Below, piece by piece: positions 1 to 8,294 of a DNA stretch of 12,958 nucleotides. The number at the start of each line of letters is the position of its first letter. Within the stretch, counting starts at the first letter, position 1. The notes beneath the pieces are model-generated. The model was given only the letters and a program-made list of their open reading frames with translations. It was not told the origin of the DNA and did no database searches. The translations under genes were made by a program, and so were the position numbers. The DNA is taken from the NCBI GenBank assembly GCA_014885115.2, contig WKLE02004367.1, positions 1-12,958 on the forward strand, written 5' to 3'. Source of the DNA: Asterionellopsis glacialis (Eukaryota > Bacillariophyta > Plagiogrammaphyceae > Rhaphoneidales > Asterionellopsidaceae).

Positions 1-91
1 GGAAATAAACAAGAATCACAGGGACTAGAGAAAGCTCAAATAGGATGAATTATTGTGAGGGGATGGCAATGAAAAATCATCAATAGACCTT

Positions 92-115
92 GGTGGAGGG
101 GGTGTTGTTGATAGA
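92..115 (+). mobile_element. Possible polypurine tract / 3' LTR start of a Copia-type retrotransposon (relic)
   Basis: A purine-rich run, GGTGGAGGGGG (92-102), is followed directly by TGTTGTTGATAG (103-114). In Ty1/Copia elements the polypurine tract abuts the 3' LTR, which begins with TG, often TGTTG. The fit is only by pattern. No RNase H or integrase frame is readable in the 90 bases before it, and no LTR end or target-site duplication could be fixed, although CAACA at 761-765 is one possible terminus. It may be coincidence. Confidence 0.22.
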
Positions 116-230
116 TATCCTTGTCCAACTATGTGGTGTAACACCCTTAAAAGTAAGAGCTTCGACTAGAGGAGACTTTAACCACTACCCCTCTCACGCT
201 TCCCAGAATATTTTTTTCACATGAGAAACT

Positions 231-247
231 CCATACAATTTGTATGG
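231..247. repeat. Short inverted repeat
   Basis: CCATACAA (231-238) and TTGTATGG (240-247) form a perfect 8-bp inverted repeat around a single T. It lies in gene-free sequence inside the possible LTR. No function can be assigned. Confidence 0.4.
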
Positions 248-1040
248 ACGGGGAGGACACAACTGATGAAAATTCAAAGCTTGGCTATCTTTGGAAATAA
301 AATTATGTTCCATTGCTGAAATGTAAAACCTGTTTCTTTTATGAAGAAGGTTTCACACATGGTATTGACCATCAGGTACATACCAAAAAAAGTCACCTCA
401 TAAAAAAGTTGAATGTCCACTTGATAGGTCAAAAATCAAAAACTCACCTAAGCAGTATTGTTTCTGCTATACAGCTTACAAAAAGAAATTCCCTAGTGCA
501 TCAAGAGAGGAATGCTTGAGTGCATGCCATAAAACTTGGAATGGATGCCCCACCAGTACAGTTGTGATTTGTTGTTATCACTGGGAGTAATATGATCATC
601 ACAACCTGCATTGTAATTAGATACAATAAATAATAGTTTGTAACAAGTATTGTATTCCAAGTTATTCATTGATTTTTGCAGTGATTGATTGTTAGGTTTC
701 TATGGATTTTTTTCAAGAGAAGCACAATAATCAAATGATACACAAACCAGCAAAGGGAGTCAACATCAATATCTGTTGTCATGTTTAGTGCAGCTCAAGG
801 GTGCATCAGCATGATATCAAGGAGAGATCAAACTGTAAAATTCTTGCAATTTTGTCAGGAAACCAACAGAATAAAAATCAAGTTCTTCTTGCTGTGGTTA
901 TTGTACAATTTGAAGTTCTACTTTCCTAATGTTGATTGTAAAATGTCTCTCCAGTGTTGCTTCCAAAATCCTTCTGTGTTTTTTTCTTTTAACCAAGTGA
1001 GCTTGTATTGCAAGCCAAAAATGTTTGTTTTGAGATCCTC

Positions 1041-1587
1041 ATGCAAGCACCTACTCTAACTGATAAAAAGGAAACCATTCCAAGAAATGTACCACCACTT
1101 TATGTTTCCACACCTTTATGAGGAAAGTATGGATCTCCTCTCACCTGGGTGGGATCCCAATGCCTGGGTTGCATGAGTCGACCATGGTATTAAGGATAGT
1201 ATTTGGGCACATCCACAAATCAAAGAACTTATCCTGCATTCTTCATTGATTAATTTTATTGTGAAGGTCTGTGCCATGTTCCTTACCAAATTTGCAAAAA
1301 ACAAAAAAGGTTCCCCTGTATTGACGGAGAAGCAATGTTCATAGGTACGGTCCTTCATTCTCTGGACCATACCTGTATGGATTGGAACCTTGAAGATGCA
1401 TTGTGGCATGATGTGGATTGTCCTCATTTTGGTAAAATGGCTGAAATTGGTTGCATTGTAAAGGTTGGTTTTGTGAAAGATGTTCCTGGTCTCATGTTCC
1501 ACAAATATTTCAAGGATTCTGGGCATCTTTTTTATGATTCCATCTACAAGAAAGCTTGCAAGGTTGACAAAAGACAAAAAATGGTCA
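1041..1587 (+). pseudogene. Decayed protein-coding gene, family not recognised
   Basis: Consecutive + strand segments read as one protein if three lesions are allowed. From ATG 1041 the frame reads MQAPTLTDKKETIPRNVPP and so on until a stop at 1119. Around 1114-1119 the sense moves one frame and continues (YEESMDLLSPGWDPNAWVA) to an in-frame TGA at 1174-1176. The same frame resumes with VDHGIKDSIWAHPQIKEL up to LTEKQ near 1331. A further shift, consistent with loss of one base near 1332, returns to FIGTVLHSLDH, then NLEDALWHDV, FGKMAEIG and VKVGFVKDVPGLMFHKYF, fading out near 1587. The soluble-protein composition, charge pattern and smooth continuation across each break argue for a once-real protein of about 180 residues or more. 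I do not recognise the family. An unusual intron or sequencing errors could explain one break, but hardly all three. Confidence 0.6.
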
Positions 1588-1611
1588 GACATACCTGGGT
1601 ATTTCTCAGCG

Positions 1612-1709
1612 CCTGGTACTGTCCGAGTGTACCAGGTACCAGGTGGAACAAAGTACTACCTGGTACAGTACGTGGTCGGCGTTGAAGATTCATCACTCAT
1701 ACCAGGTAC
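1612..1709. repeat. Cluster of CCTGGTAC / GTACCAGG words
   Basis: The 8-mer CCTGGTAC or its complement occurs at 1612-1619, 1629-1636, 1636-1643 (overlapping the previous copy) and 1659-1666, with a near copy, TACCAGGTAC, at 1700-1709. The double copy TACCAGGTACCAGGT (1630-1644) recurs exactly at 12495-12509. Copies lie in both orientations, so this is not a simple tandem repeat. It could be the remains of a small transposon, a hairpin-forming element or a set of protein-binding sites. It lies just after the pseudogene and about 440-540 bp before the next gene. Confidence 0.6.
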
Positions 1710-2149
1710 GGAGTAAGTGTGTTGTTCGTCATGAGTCTGACAGTCTACCACACTTTCACTTTTCGCATACGCATGTGTGCCCACTCGCTCCTTTGCACCG
1801 TTCCCCCCGGCCGAGATCCTCTAAACCCATTGCAGGTCATATTGATCAACCGACAGCCACCAGTCGTGTTTGAGAAGCGCAGAGAGAATAAAGCGCTAAA
1901 AGATCAACAGAACAATCAGTTGCTGAACTTTGCGACTGGTGTTGGTATACTGCATATGTTGTGATGAACTGGGAGAAGCAGCAATAATAATCAAACAAGA
2001 AATTGCAATCAGTTTGCAATTAGAATTTACCAACGAAACTACCCCGAGTATAGACAGAAGAGACAGACACATTATCGATAGAGAAAGCTGGAGTATCTGG
2101 GAAACAAAAATTTACTGTAGAAGCGCATTGATTTGACCGGATATAAATT
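1710..2149. other. Intergenic region upstream of the DUF4864-like gene
   Basis: No coding signal is convincing here; the short ORFs at 1643-1873, 1719-1964 and 1930-2136 look spurious. The region presumably holds the promoter and 5' UTR of the gene starting at 2150. It contains a perfect 8-bp stem at 2001-2021 and an A/T-rich ATATAAATT just before the ATG. Confidence 0.45.
2001..2021. promoter_or_regulatory. Inverted repeat AATTGCAA/TTGCAATT
   Basis: AATTGCAA (2001-2008) and TTGCAATT (2014-2021) are perfectly complementary across a 5-nt loop, about 130 bp before the ATG at 2150. It could be a palindromic transcription-factor site or a weak hairpin in the 5' UTR. No factor is assigned. Confidence 0.3.
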
Positions 2150-2773
2150 ATGCCACAAAACAATAGACAGCAAAATATGATAATGCGAAGTACGCTGCTT
2201 GTACGAACTTGTGCACATTGCTGTCGACCATGGTTCCTTGTCATGATGATATCAGCAGCTTTCGTGGATGGATTCTCTGTATCACCCAACTTTCTTCCTG
2301 AAGAAGTTGTTCAGGCTCAGCTAAAGGCATTACAACAATCTGATATTGATTGCTCGTACAAGTTTTTTTCTCCTGCAGCTCAAGAAGACTTTGGACAACC
2401 TGAAGACTTTGGACAATTGCTATCCCTTACACCGTTCGATCCAATTCTAGGTCATGTAAAGGCAGATGTCTTGTTAACTACAACATCAACCAGCAGTAGC
2501 ACTAGTGATATTATTTTTGATGACGATGAAGATACATGTTGTTGTTTGGTCAGGATTGTACCTAAGGATAAATACCGCAAAAAGCGAAGAATACCATGTT
2601 TAGAATATTGGTGGGAGTTATCTCTTCAAGAAGAGAACGGCCCCTTTGATGGATGTTGGATGATTGAAAGTATCATGCCTGACTTTGAAGATATAGAATT
2701 GACAGACTTGGATTTAGTTGACATGCTAGCAGATGGAGATGAAAATGATGACATAGAGGACTTCTTTTACTAG
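2150..2773 (+). CDS. DUF4864-like (NTF2-fold) protein with N-terminal targeting sequence
   Basis: A single-exon ORF of 207 residues from the first ATG; codons 10 and 12 are alternative starts. Residues 12-42 form a leader: Arg/Cys-containing start, hydrophobic core WFLVMMISAAFV, then a plausible cleavage before Phe42 in VDG/FSVSP. Diatom plastid pre-proteins carry a Phe just after the signal-peptide cut, so plastid import is possible; secretion is the alternative. Residues 51-102 (EEVVQAQLKALQQSD, then YKFFSPAAQEDFGQPEDF) match the pattern of bacterial and algal DUF4864 proteins: a QL.A...D helix, a ..SP..Q..FG.PE.F motif and LGH. After an S/T/D-rich loop (111-128), residues 131-174 are beta-rich (LEYWWELSLQ, CWMIESI), as expected for this fold. 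The tail (178-207) is strongly acidic. The molecular function of the family is unknown. The family match is from memory of its motifs. Confidence 0.72.
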   Translation: MPQNNRQQNMIMRSTLLVRTCAHCCRPWFLVMMISAAFVDGFSVSPNFLPEEVVQAQLKALQQSDIDCSYKFFSPAAQEDFGQPEDFGQLLSLTPFDPILGHVKADVLLTTTSTSSSTSDIIFDDDEDTCCCLVRIVPKDKYRKKRRIPCLEYWWELSLQEENGPFDGCWMIESIMPDFEDIELTDLDLVDMLADGDENDDIEDFFY

Positions 2774-3249
2774 AGGAAGATAAGATTATGACGATGATTA
2801 ACCGGGGGGGGGCAAGGATCGTTGCGATTGTACTTACTCCAAGAAGTTAGAAGCTGTTTAACTATCTTCCTGCGAAGATGCCCATGTAGAAAGTTTACTT
2901 CTATTGTATTGAAAAGTCCCTAAATCCAAAATAGCTACTTATAAAATACTAAAGTTATGAAAATATTGCCAACTGCATGAACTTAATGTTTCAGAATGTA
3001 GTTTTTCCCATCTGTCTCGAACGCTCTTGAGAGTAGCCTCAAGATACCGTACACATTTTGTAAATATCTATACCGTGTCCATCGTGCAAAGCCTGGAACA
3101 AACAAAAAATCTGCAAAATGGATTTCATTGATATCTTTACTTTAGCATGATACCTATATCTACTTGTTGTTGCTAGTCATCTTTTCAAAAACATTGACGA
3201 GATGGTATTGGTTGGGAGATAAGCGATAATCGGTATGTGTGAATTTCCT
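2774..3249. other. Intergenic region between convergent genes
   Basis: These 476 bp hold the 3' ends of the DUF4864-like gene (+) and the SYO1/HEATR3 gene (-). No ORF or RNA gene is convincing. The only distinctive element is a run of nine G at 2804-2812, 31 bp after the stop, unusual in this AT-rich window and a plausible sequencing or assembly weak point. Confidence 0.5.
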
Positions 3250-5742
3250 TTAGAGCTGTCCTTTCTTGTATTGGATAAATCTAGATGCATTCAAAACAAT
3301 TTCTTTCCATTGGTCTACATCTTCAGGCGATGCATCACTCCGTTCTAATAAAATTTGTTTCTTCAACATGGGTACCGTTTTTTGAAAACATACCAGAACA
3401 TTCAAGGCTTCAAAGACTTGAGGATGCGTATCATCGTCACCGTACATATCCATTAAGGAATTCAATATTTCGCTCAAGACCATTGCAGACTTGCTGTTCA
3501 AACAACAAGTTGTCAAGGCGGTACACACCTTTGTGTTGATTTGTGCTGGATGGACTTCTGTACTACACAAAATCCCCAAAGCACATGCTGCATCACGTTG
3601 TAAGGTTGGTTTGATGTTGTTCTTTTTGTCATGATTGCTACCTTTGCTAGTAGAGTTGTTCAGCATGAGGAATGATAATAAAAAGTCTAAATCACCTTCT
3701 TGCATTTGTGATCGCAAGGTTGGACGTGTTTGCAATGCAACAACCATAGCATTTACAATACCTTCCATACCATCATAACCATTCGTATGGGTGTCGTTGT
3801 TGTTATTATTGATCGTTTCGATTAGATTTTCAGAGGCATGACGTAACTCTTTCCATACAGATATTGCATCAGATGATTTCCATGTTGATAGGTTTCCTAA
3901 ACAGTTTCCAATACAACTTCCACATTTAGATTGGATGTCCATCAAATCTTGTTGAACATCTGGAGGAATCACAGCTGCAGCTGTTGTGTCCTCCTCATTC
4001 ATCATCTTGTCGTCGTCGTTATTGTTGCTGTTTATGGCAATAACAATAGGGGTACAAGCATGATGCAACAATTTTAGCATTGAATCTGGTAACTGTTGTG
4101 CTACAATTTTTTCAATCAAGACAATATCATAGGTAGATAGTGGATCTTGTTGTTGTTGTTCAGCATTCGAAGAGGCTAATAATTGTGCTTCTTGATCGGG
4201 ACCCCATTCATCTTCATCCATCATCATGGCATCATCATCATCATCATCTCCACCCTCAAAGTTGTCCATGGGTACGATACTAGTCAAGTTGGCAGATATT
4301 TCGAGTCCTAATTGTAATGGTAACAATGTGTTGTGCCAAGCTTGACGTGCTTGTTCCATGGTTTCACGAATATTTTGTCGTTCTTCTGGAATTTTGTTTT
4401 TCGTATTGTCAGTGTCATTGTTGTCATTTGCATCTTCTTGCATCATGGCAACATTCTCTTCATTACTACTAGCCTTTTGTTGTTGCTCCTTTTCTTTACG
4501 TTCCTTATCTAACTTTTGGCGTCTAGCAATCATTCGTGCTGGTTCCTTACGACGACTTACTTTTTGTATGATTTCACGTTCCATGGCATCATCTGCCATT
4601 TCTTGTTGAAATTGTTGTTGTGCATGACACAGAGTAGTTAATAACTCCTGACATGATTTGCCATTTTCTTCCGTCCTTGCTGATGTCGAAAAGAAGGTAT
4701 TGGAATATTCCATAAATTGTTGAGTCAACACGGGAATCACATAATCCATCACTTGACTTTGTACCAATGTTAAAAATGGATTAGCAGTAGAAGTAGTATC
4801 ACTTGAGTGGTGCAATACCAATAATTGTCTTGCTGTTACCAAACATCCAGCTGCATGAAGCTTTGCTGCAGGGGGGATCCTATTGTTACTATTCGAGCAA
4901 CACGACGCCAATAGTTTCAATCCTTCCATAGATACAGCTTCATTTTTTTGTAACCATGGTTGTAATAAATCATAATTATCATCTAATGCAGAATGTAACG
5001 TCCGGACAGAATAAATTGTTGCATCCTCAATATATCTGACTAATTCTTTATGATCTTCTTGTTGTTCTTTCTTCTGCTGCTTTTGTTGTGCCTGTTGTAA
5101 ATTCTGAAGCTGTGAGGTTCCCACAGATAAAAGATCTAACAATGTACCAATACAATGTTCTTGTGTAGATGTTGTAACACCAGCACTCAAAGATGACCCT
5201 GGAGTGAGACGATCTAATGCATCAGGATTACTTTCTACCAAGGCACAAAGTGCATGAAGACATTGCGATGTTACTGCCCACCATTGTTTAGGAGAGGAGG
5301 ATTTTGAAGTAGTCTTGGTATCATCGCTCATGGCTAATAATGCATCACGACATTGATGTAATCGTCCTACTAATACGACAGTCCATCCAGCTGTTATTTC
5401 ATCTTTGTTCCGTTGTTGATTGAAATTACAAAAGTTGGCAACACATCCTGCGGCTGCTTGTGCACATTCCAAGTCCGTATCCATAATACGTTCACGTACG
5501 GCTTGTAATAATTCAGTTTGGATAGCCCTGTGTTTGGTTTGTTGCTTTTGTAAGGATTGTGGATCTAAGAGTGTTGCCGATAAAGCTGTCAATGCTGCAT
5601 GGCGTGTCCGGGCATCGGAATGACGAATTTTAGCCAACAATGTGGATGGATTGTTATGATTGTCATTATTTTCTTGTTCCTGTTGTTTTTTGGATGATTT
5701 GTTTTTCGAATGTTGTCTCTTACGACGACTATGTTTTCCCAT
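3250..5742 (-). CDS. SYO1/HEATR3-like ribosomal protein import chaperone (ARM/HEAT repeats)
   Basis: Single-exon protein of 830 residues. Yeast Syo1 (symportin) and human HEATR3 escort ribosomal proteins uL18 (L5) and uL5 (L11) into the nucleus for 5S RNP assembly; I infer that role here. The protein opens with the family-typical MGK plus a basic stretch (MGKHSRRKRQHSKNK), a likely nuclear localisation signal. Helical ARM/HEAT repeats start near residue 33 (LLAKIRHSDARTRHAALTAL). A basic, charged helix lies near 385-430. An acidic loop follows, with six Asp at 499-504 and DEDEW ending at Trp513, where the family carries its ligand-binding acidic insertion. HEAT repeats resume to the end, and the C-terminus ASRFIQYKKG resembles the HEATR3 ending RRFIAY. 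The frame is open up to 5805, but the first ATG is at 5742; the 21 codons before it contain none. N- and Q-rich loops are species-specific filler. The gene is divergent from the PPR gene. Confidence 0.82.
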   Translation of the reverse strand: MGKHSRRKRQHSKNKSSKKQQEQENNDNHNNPSTLLAKIRHSDARTRHAALTALSATLLDPQSLQKQQTKHRAIQTELLQAVRERIMDTDLECAQAAAGCVANFCNFNQQRNKDEITAGWTVVLVGRLHQCRDALLAMSDDTKTTSKSSSPKQWWAVTSQCLHALCALVESNPDALDRLTPGSSLSAGVTTSTQEHCIGTLLDLLSVGTSQLQNLQQAQQKQQKKEQQEDHKELVRYIEDATIYSVRTLHSALDDNYDLLQPWLQKNEAVSMEGLKLLASCCSNSNNRIPPAAKLHAAGCLVTARQLLVLHHSSDTTSTANPFLTLVQSQVMDYVIPVLTQQFMEYSNTFFSTSARTEENGKSCQELLTTLCHAQQQFQQEMADDAMEREIIQKVSRRKEPARMIARRQKLDKERKEKEQQQKASSNEENVAMMQEDANDNNDTDNTKNKIPEERQNIRETMEQARQAWHNTLLPLQLGLEISANLTSIVPMDNFEGGDDDDDDAMMMDEDEWGPDQEAQLLASSNAEQQQQDPLSTYDIVLIEKIVAQQLPDSMLKLLHHACTPIVIAINSNNNDDDKMMNEEDTTAAAVIPPDVQQDLMDIQSKCGSCIGNCLGNLSTWKSSDAISVWKELRHASENLIETINNNNNDTHTNGYDGMEGIVNAMVVALQTRPTLRSQMQEGDLDFLLSFLMLNNSTSKGSNHDKKNNIKPTLQRDAACALGILCSTEVHPAQINTKVCTALTTCCLNSKSAMVLSEILNSLMDMYGDDDTHPQVFEALNVLVCFQKTVPMLKKQILLERSDASPEDVDQWKEIVLNASRFIQYKKGQL

Positions 5743-6063
5743 GGTTTGGTAATTTCGTTTTTTTTTTAAAATGACTTGCTTTTGAGTCGCTTTGCGGATC
5801 TCCAAAGATTAAGTCGTTGGTTAGTTTTTATAAAAGCTGGAGATAAGCACAGCGTTCTTTTTGCTTGAACATATATAGCCTCTCTCTTGATCGAATGTAG
5901 TGGATTTGTTCTTCGTTGTGGTTACTTGTTACTGCTCCCAAAATTCCAAAATTTGATCTTGCACAGAACAAAAAATGAATGGGCGAGGCTTTCGGGGGGT
6001 TAGGAGAAGATCTTTCTGTGAACACGGGTAGTCCGACAGACTCTCCATATTGAGAATTTATAA

Positions 6064-6071
6064 TGACGTCA
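6064..6071. promoter_or_regulatory. TGACGTCA palindrome (CRE-type bZIP site)
   Basis: A perfect 8-bp cyclic-AMP-response-element palindrome. In diatoms, TGACGT cores are bound by bZIP factors and mediate CO2/cAMP or aureochrome light responses. It sits 321 bp from the ATG of the minus-strand gene and 313 bp from the ATG of the plus-strand gene, essentially the midpoint. Binding is inferred from sequence only. Confidence 0.5.
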
Positions 6072-6094
6072 CGGTGAGTTCATAACCGCGCGTA

Positions 6095-6106
6095 AATCGC
6101 GCGATT
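6095..6106. promoter_or_regulatory. AATCGCGCGATT palindrome
   Basis: A perfect 12-bp palindrome, preceded at 6087-6092 by a further CGCGCG, inside the CpG-rich core of the divergent promoter. CGCG-cored sites resemble E2F-type or other CG-binding factor sites, but no factor can be named. Its position 23 bp from the TGACGTCA site suggests a composite element. Confidence 0.4.
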
Positions 6107-6384
6107 GAAAGACGGTGTCATGTCCCCACAAAAATCTTGGCAGGAAAGAAAACAAAAAGTTGGGATTTTTTCTTTCGAAGACGACGACGTGAGGAATGCT
6201 CTAGTAGAGGTCCTAATCTCCTCTCTGTCTGATTGACACAAGGACGACATAACATCGCGCTTGGTTCATATCCAAGCAAAGATCCATTAGAGACGAATAT
6301 CAGTTAAAAAAAAAGTTTGAGCGGACAAGGCTTTTGAATAGTAATTAGTGGGAAACGCAATTAATTATTAGTTTCAAGTACAAG

Positions 6385-8254
6385 ATGTTATCGCGGGCAT
6401 CATTGACACGTTGTTCAAGAAGATATTCTTCTTCTTTTGGGATGCAACCAAAGGTGAATAATACTACGAGACAAAATTTATCAACGCATGGCAGAGGTAC
6501 AACAGCAATTAACAGGTTATTTCGGACCACCAACACAAACACGACGAATCTTGTGAAATGTAAAAGTCACTATTATTGCAAACAATATCAAAGTCATCGT
6601 CACTCAAACTTTTCATCACTTGCACAACATTTGAATGGTTTTGGATCTTCTTTCTACAATAATAATGATGATAAGGAGGAGAATAACATATCGTCTAATA
6701 CTAATCCATATCAAGTATCATCCTCATTGGGTCAAAGTCAACAAGTACGATGGAAACGTAAGGATGGGTATAAGGCATTCCATCAACAACGTCCAACGTC
6801 CAAGAAAAAATTAAAAACCTATCATCGTCGTAAACGTCGATTGTATGAAAAACAAGTGGGGAAACACAGTAAGCCTGGATCCAAGGCAGGACCAAGACGT
6901 GAATTTGCCGAACAACGATTTAAAGATTTAGTAAATTATGATCCCAATAGTCCATTTTATGACCAACATCCACAAGAATTGGATTACGACATTTCGGATG
7001 CCTTGTTGGATGATTTGATTGGAAACACTGCCAGTTATACAAGTTTGCCCACACCTACACCTGTGTATTTAGGACATGATCAAGTTACTTTTAAAAAGTT
7101 AGTCCAAGGACAAATGGAAAAGTACCATGCCTATCAGGAAGAACAATTGAAATTGTTAGAACAGCAACAAAAAACGAATGGTGAAGTGTTACCATCTACT
7201 ACAATCAAGGAAGAATCATTACCAGATGATAAAATTGTAGCCTTGGCATTGCGATCGTATCGTGATAAGTATGGGACGAAACATAAACCAATTGGATTAG
7301 TCAAGGCATTGCAATATTTGTTAAAGGAATTGAATGTACCATCACAAAAACCATGTTGGGGTGAACATACGTTTACGACTCTACTGACATGTTGCCGAAC
7401 ACCCAAGGAAGCACGGCGTGTATTTAAATTAATGTTGGAAGATCATCGTCATCCCATATCTGCCTACGGGTGGTCGATTCTGGTGGATATACACGCCAAA
7501 TTAGGTGACTTTGAAGGGTGTCATTCGGTATTACACGAAATGAAAGCAGTAGGTGGGATATCACATATACCATTGGCAGCGTACACATCCTTCTTTGCAG
7601 CATGTTATAAGGTGTGTAATACAGGACAAATACCTCATTCGGTACGTGCAAAGGCGGGTAACTTGGCATGGGAATCATGGAAGGAATTCAACATTGAAAA
7701 TATGGAAAAACCAGATTCAATGGCCTACGGTGCCATGTTACGGCTGTGTGGTGCACGTGGTCAGCCTGAACGTGCCATTAACTTATTAGAAGAAATGCAA
7801 CAATTTGAAGTAAAGCCTACAACGTTATGCTTTACAAGTGCACTAAAGGCTGTTTCCAAAAGTCATCAAACATCCTTACGGTATGAACGTGGTACTTCCA
7901 AGGTAAACAAGCGTCGTGAAATGATTACAGCTCATCACGGCAAATTAGCACGGACTATAGTTATATTGGCTGAGAATGCAGAAGTGGAACAAGATGCAGG
8001 GTTTGTATCCGCTCTCATGCTTTGTGCAGCTGCCGCAGGTGATTCGGCAACTGCCAAGGCTATATTGCTAGCATCGGATGTACGAAACATGACACATTTG
8101 CGTACCATTGGTTCTACAGAACATTTGCAACGTTTAGCTGGCGAAAACGTCGTTGAACAAACAACAGTAGATTCTTTCTTGGAGGAAGGTAGCAGTCACA
8201 ATCAAGATCCATGGGAAGTCCTTGATGATTATTCAAATTCTCCCGCCAATGGGC

Positions 8255-8294
<40 letters not shown>

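Larger units (their letters stand above)
1..1040. other. Gene-free AT-rich stretch
   Basis: No convincing gene is visible. Short ORFs at 313-519 and 781-1059 on the + strand have compositions expected of AT-rich non-coding DNA and no recognisable motif. The stretch holds the LTR-like junction near 92-115 and an inverted repeat at 231-247. It may be decayed transposon sequence, but I cannot show that. Confidence 0.5.
5743..6384. promoter_or_regulatory. Divergent promoter region between SYO1/HEATR3-like and PPR genes
   Basis: The 642 bp between the two ATGs contain both 5' UTRs and promoters. No protein or RNA gene is convincing here; the minus-strand ORF at 5828-6025 has no recognisable feature. 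The centre is locally G+C- and CpG-rich (6060-6120), unlike its flanks, and carries the TGACGTCA and AATCGCGCGATT palindromes. Position and composition suggest one bidirectional control region. Confidence 0.55.

Noticed and set aside
781..1059. Plus-strand ORF of 92 residues
   Set aside because: No motif or coding character; it overlaps the start of the pseudogene in a different frame.
1116..1592. Minus-strand ORF of 158 residues
   Set aside because: It is antisense to the coherent + strand pseudogene sense; its own sequence shows no recognisable motif and a composition typical of a shadow frame.
2384..2416. Recent 18-bp tandem duplication (GAAGACTTTGGACAA twice)
   Set aside because: The two copies encode EDFGQP-EDFGQ, but DUF4864 proteins naturally carry Q..FG.PE.F here, so much of the repetition may be ancestral and not a new duplication.
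5743..5805. N-terminal extension of the SYO1/HEATR3-like protein to 5805
   Set aside because: The codon at 5805 is TTG, and no ATG occurs before 5742, where the family-typical MGK start is found.
6259..6277. tRNA T-arm-like hairpin (GCTTGG, loop TTCATAT, CCAAGC)
   Set aside because: The loop lacks the conserved A58, no matching acceptor stem or anticodon arm could be found upstream, and the stem is six bp long instead of five.
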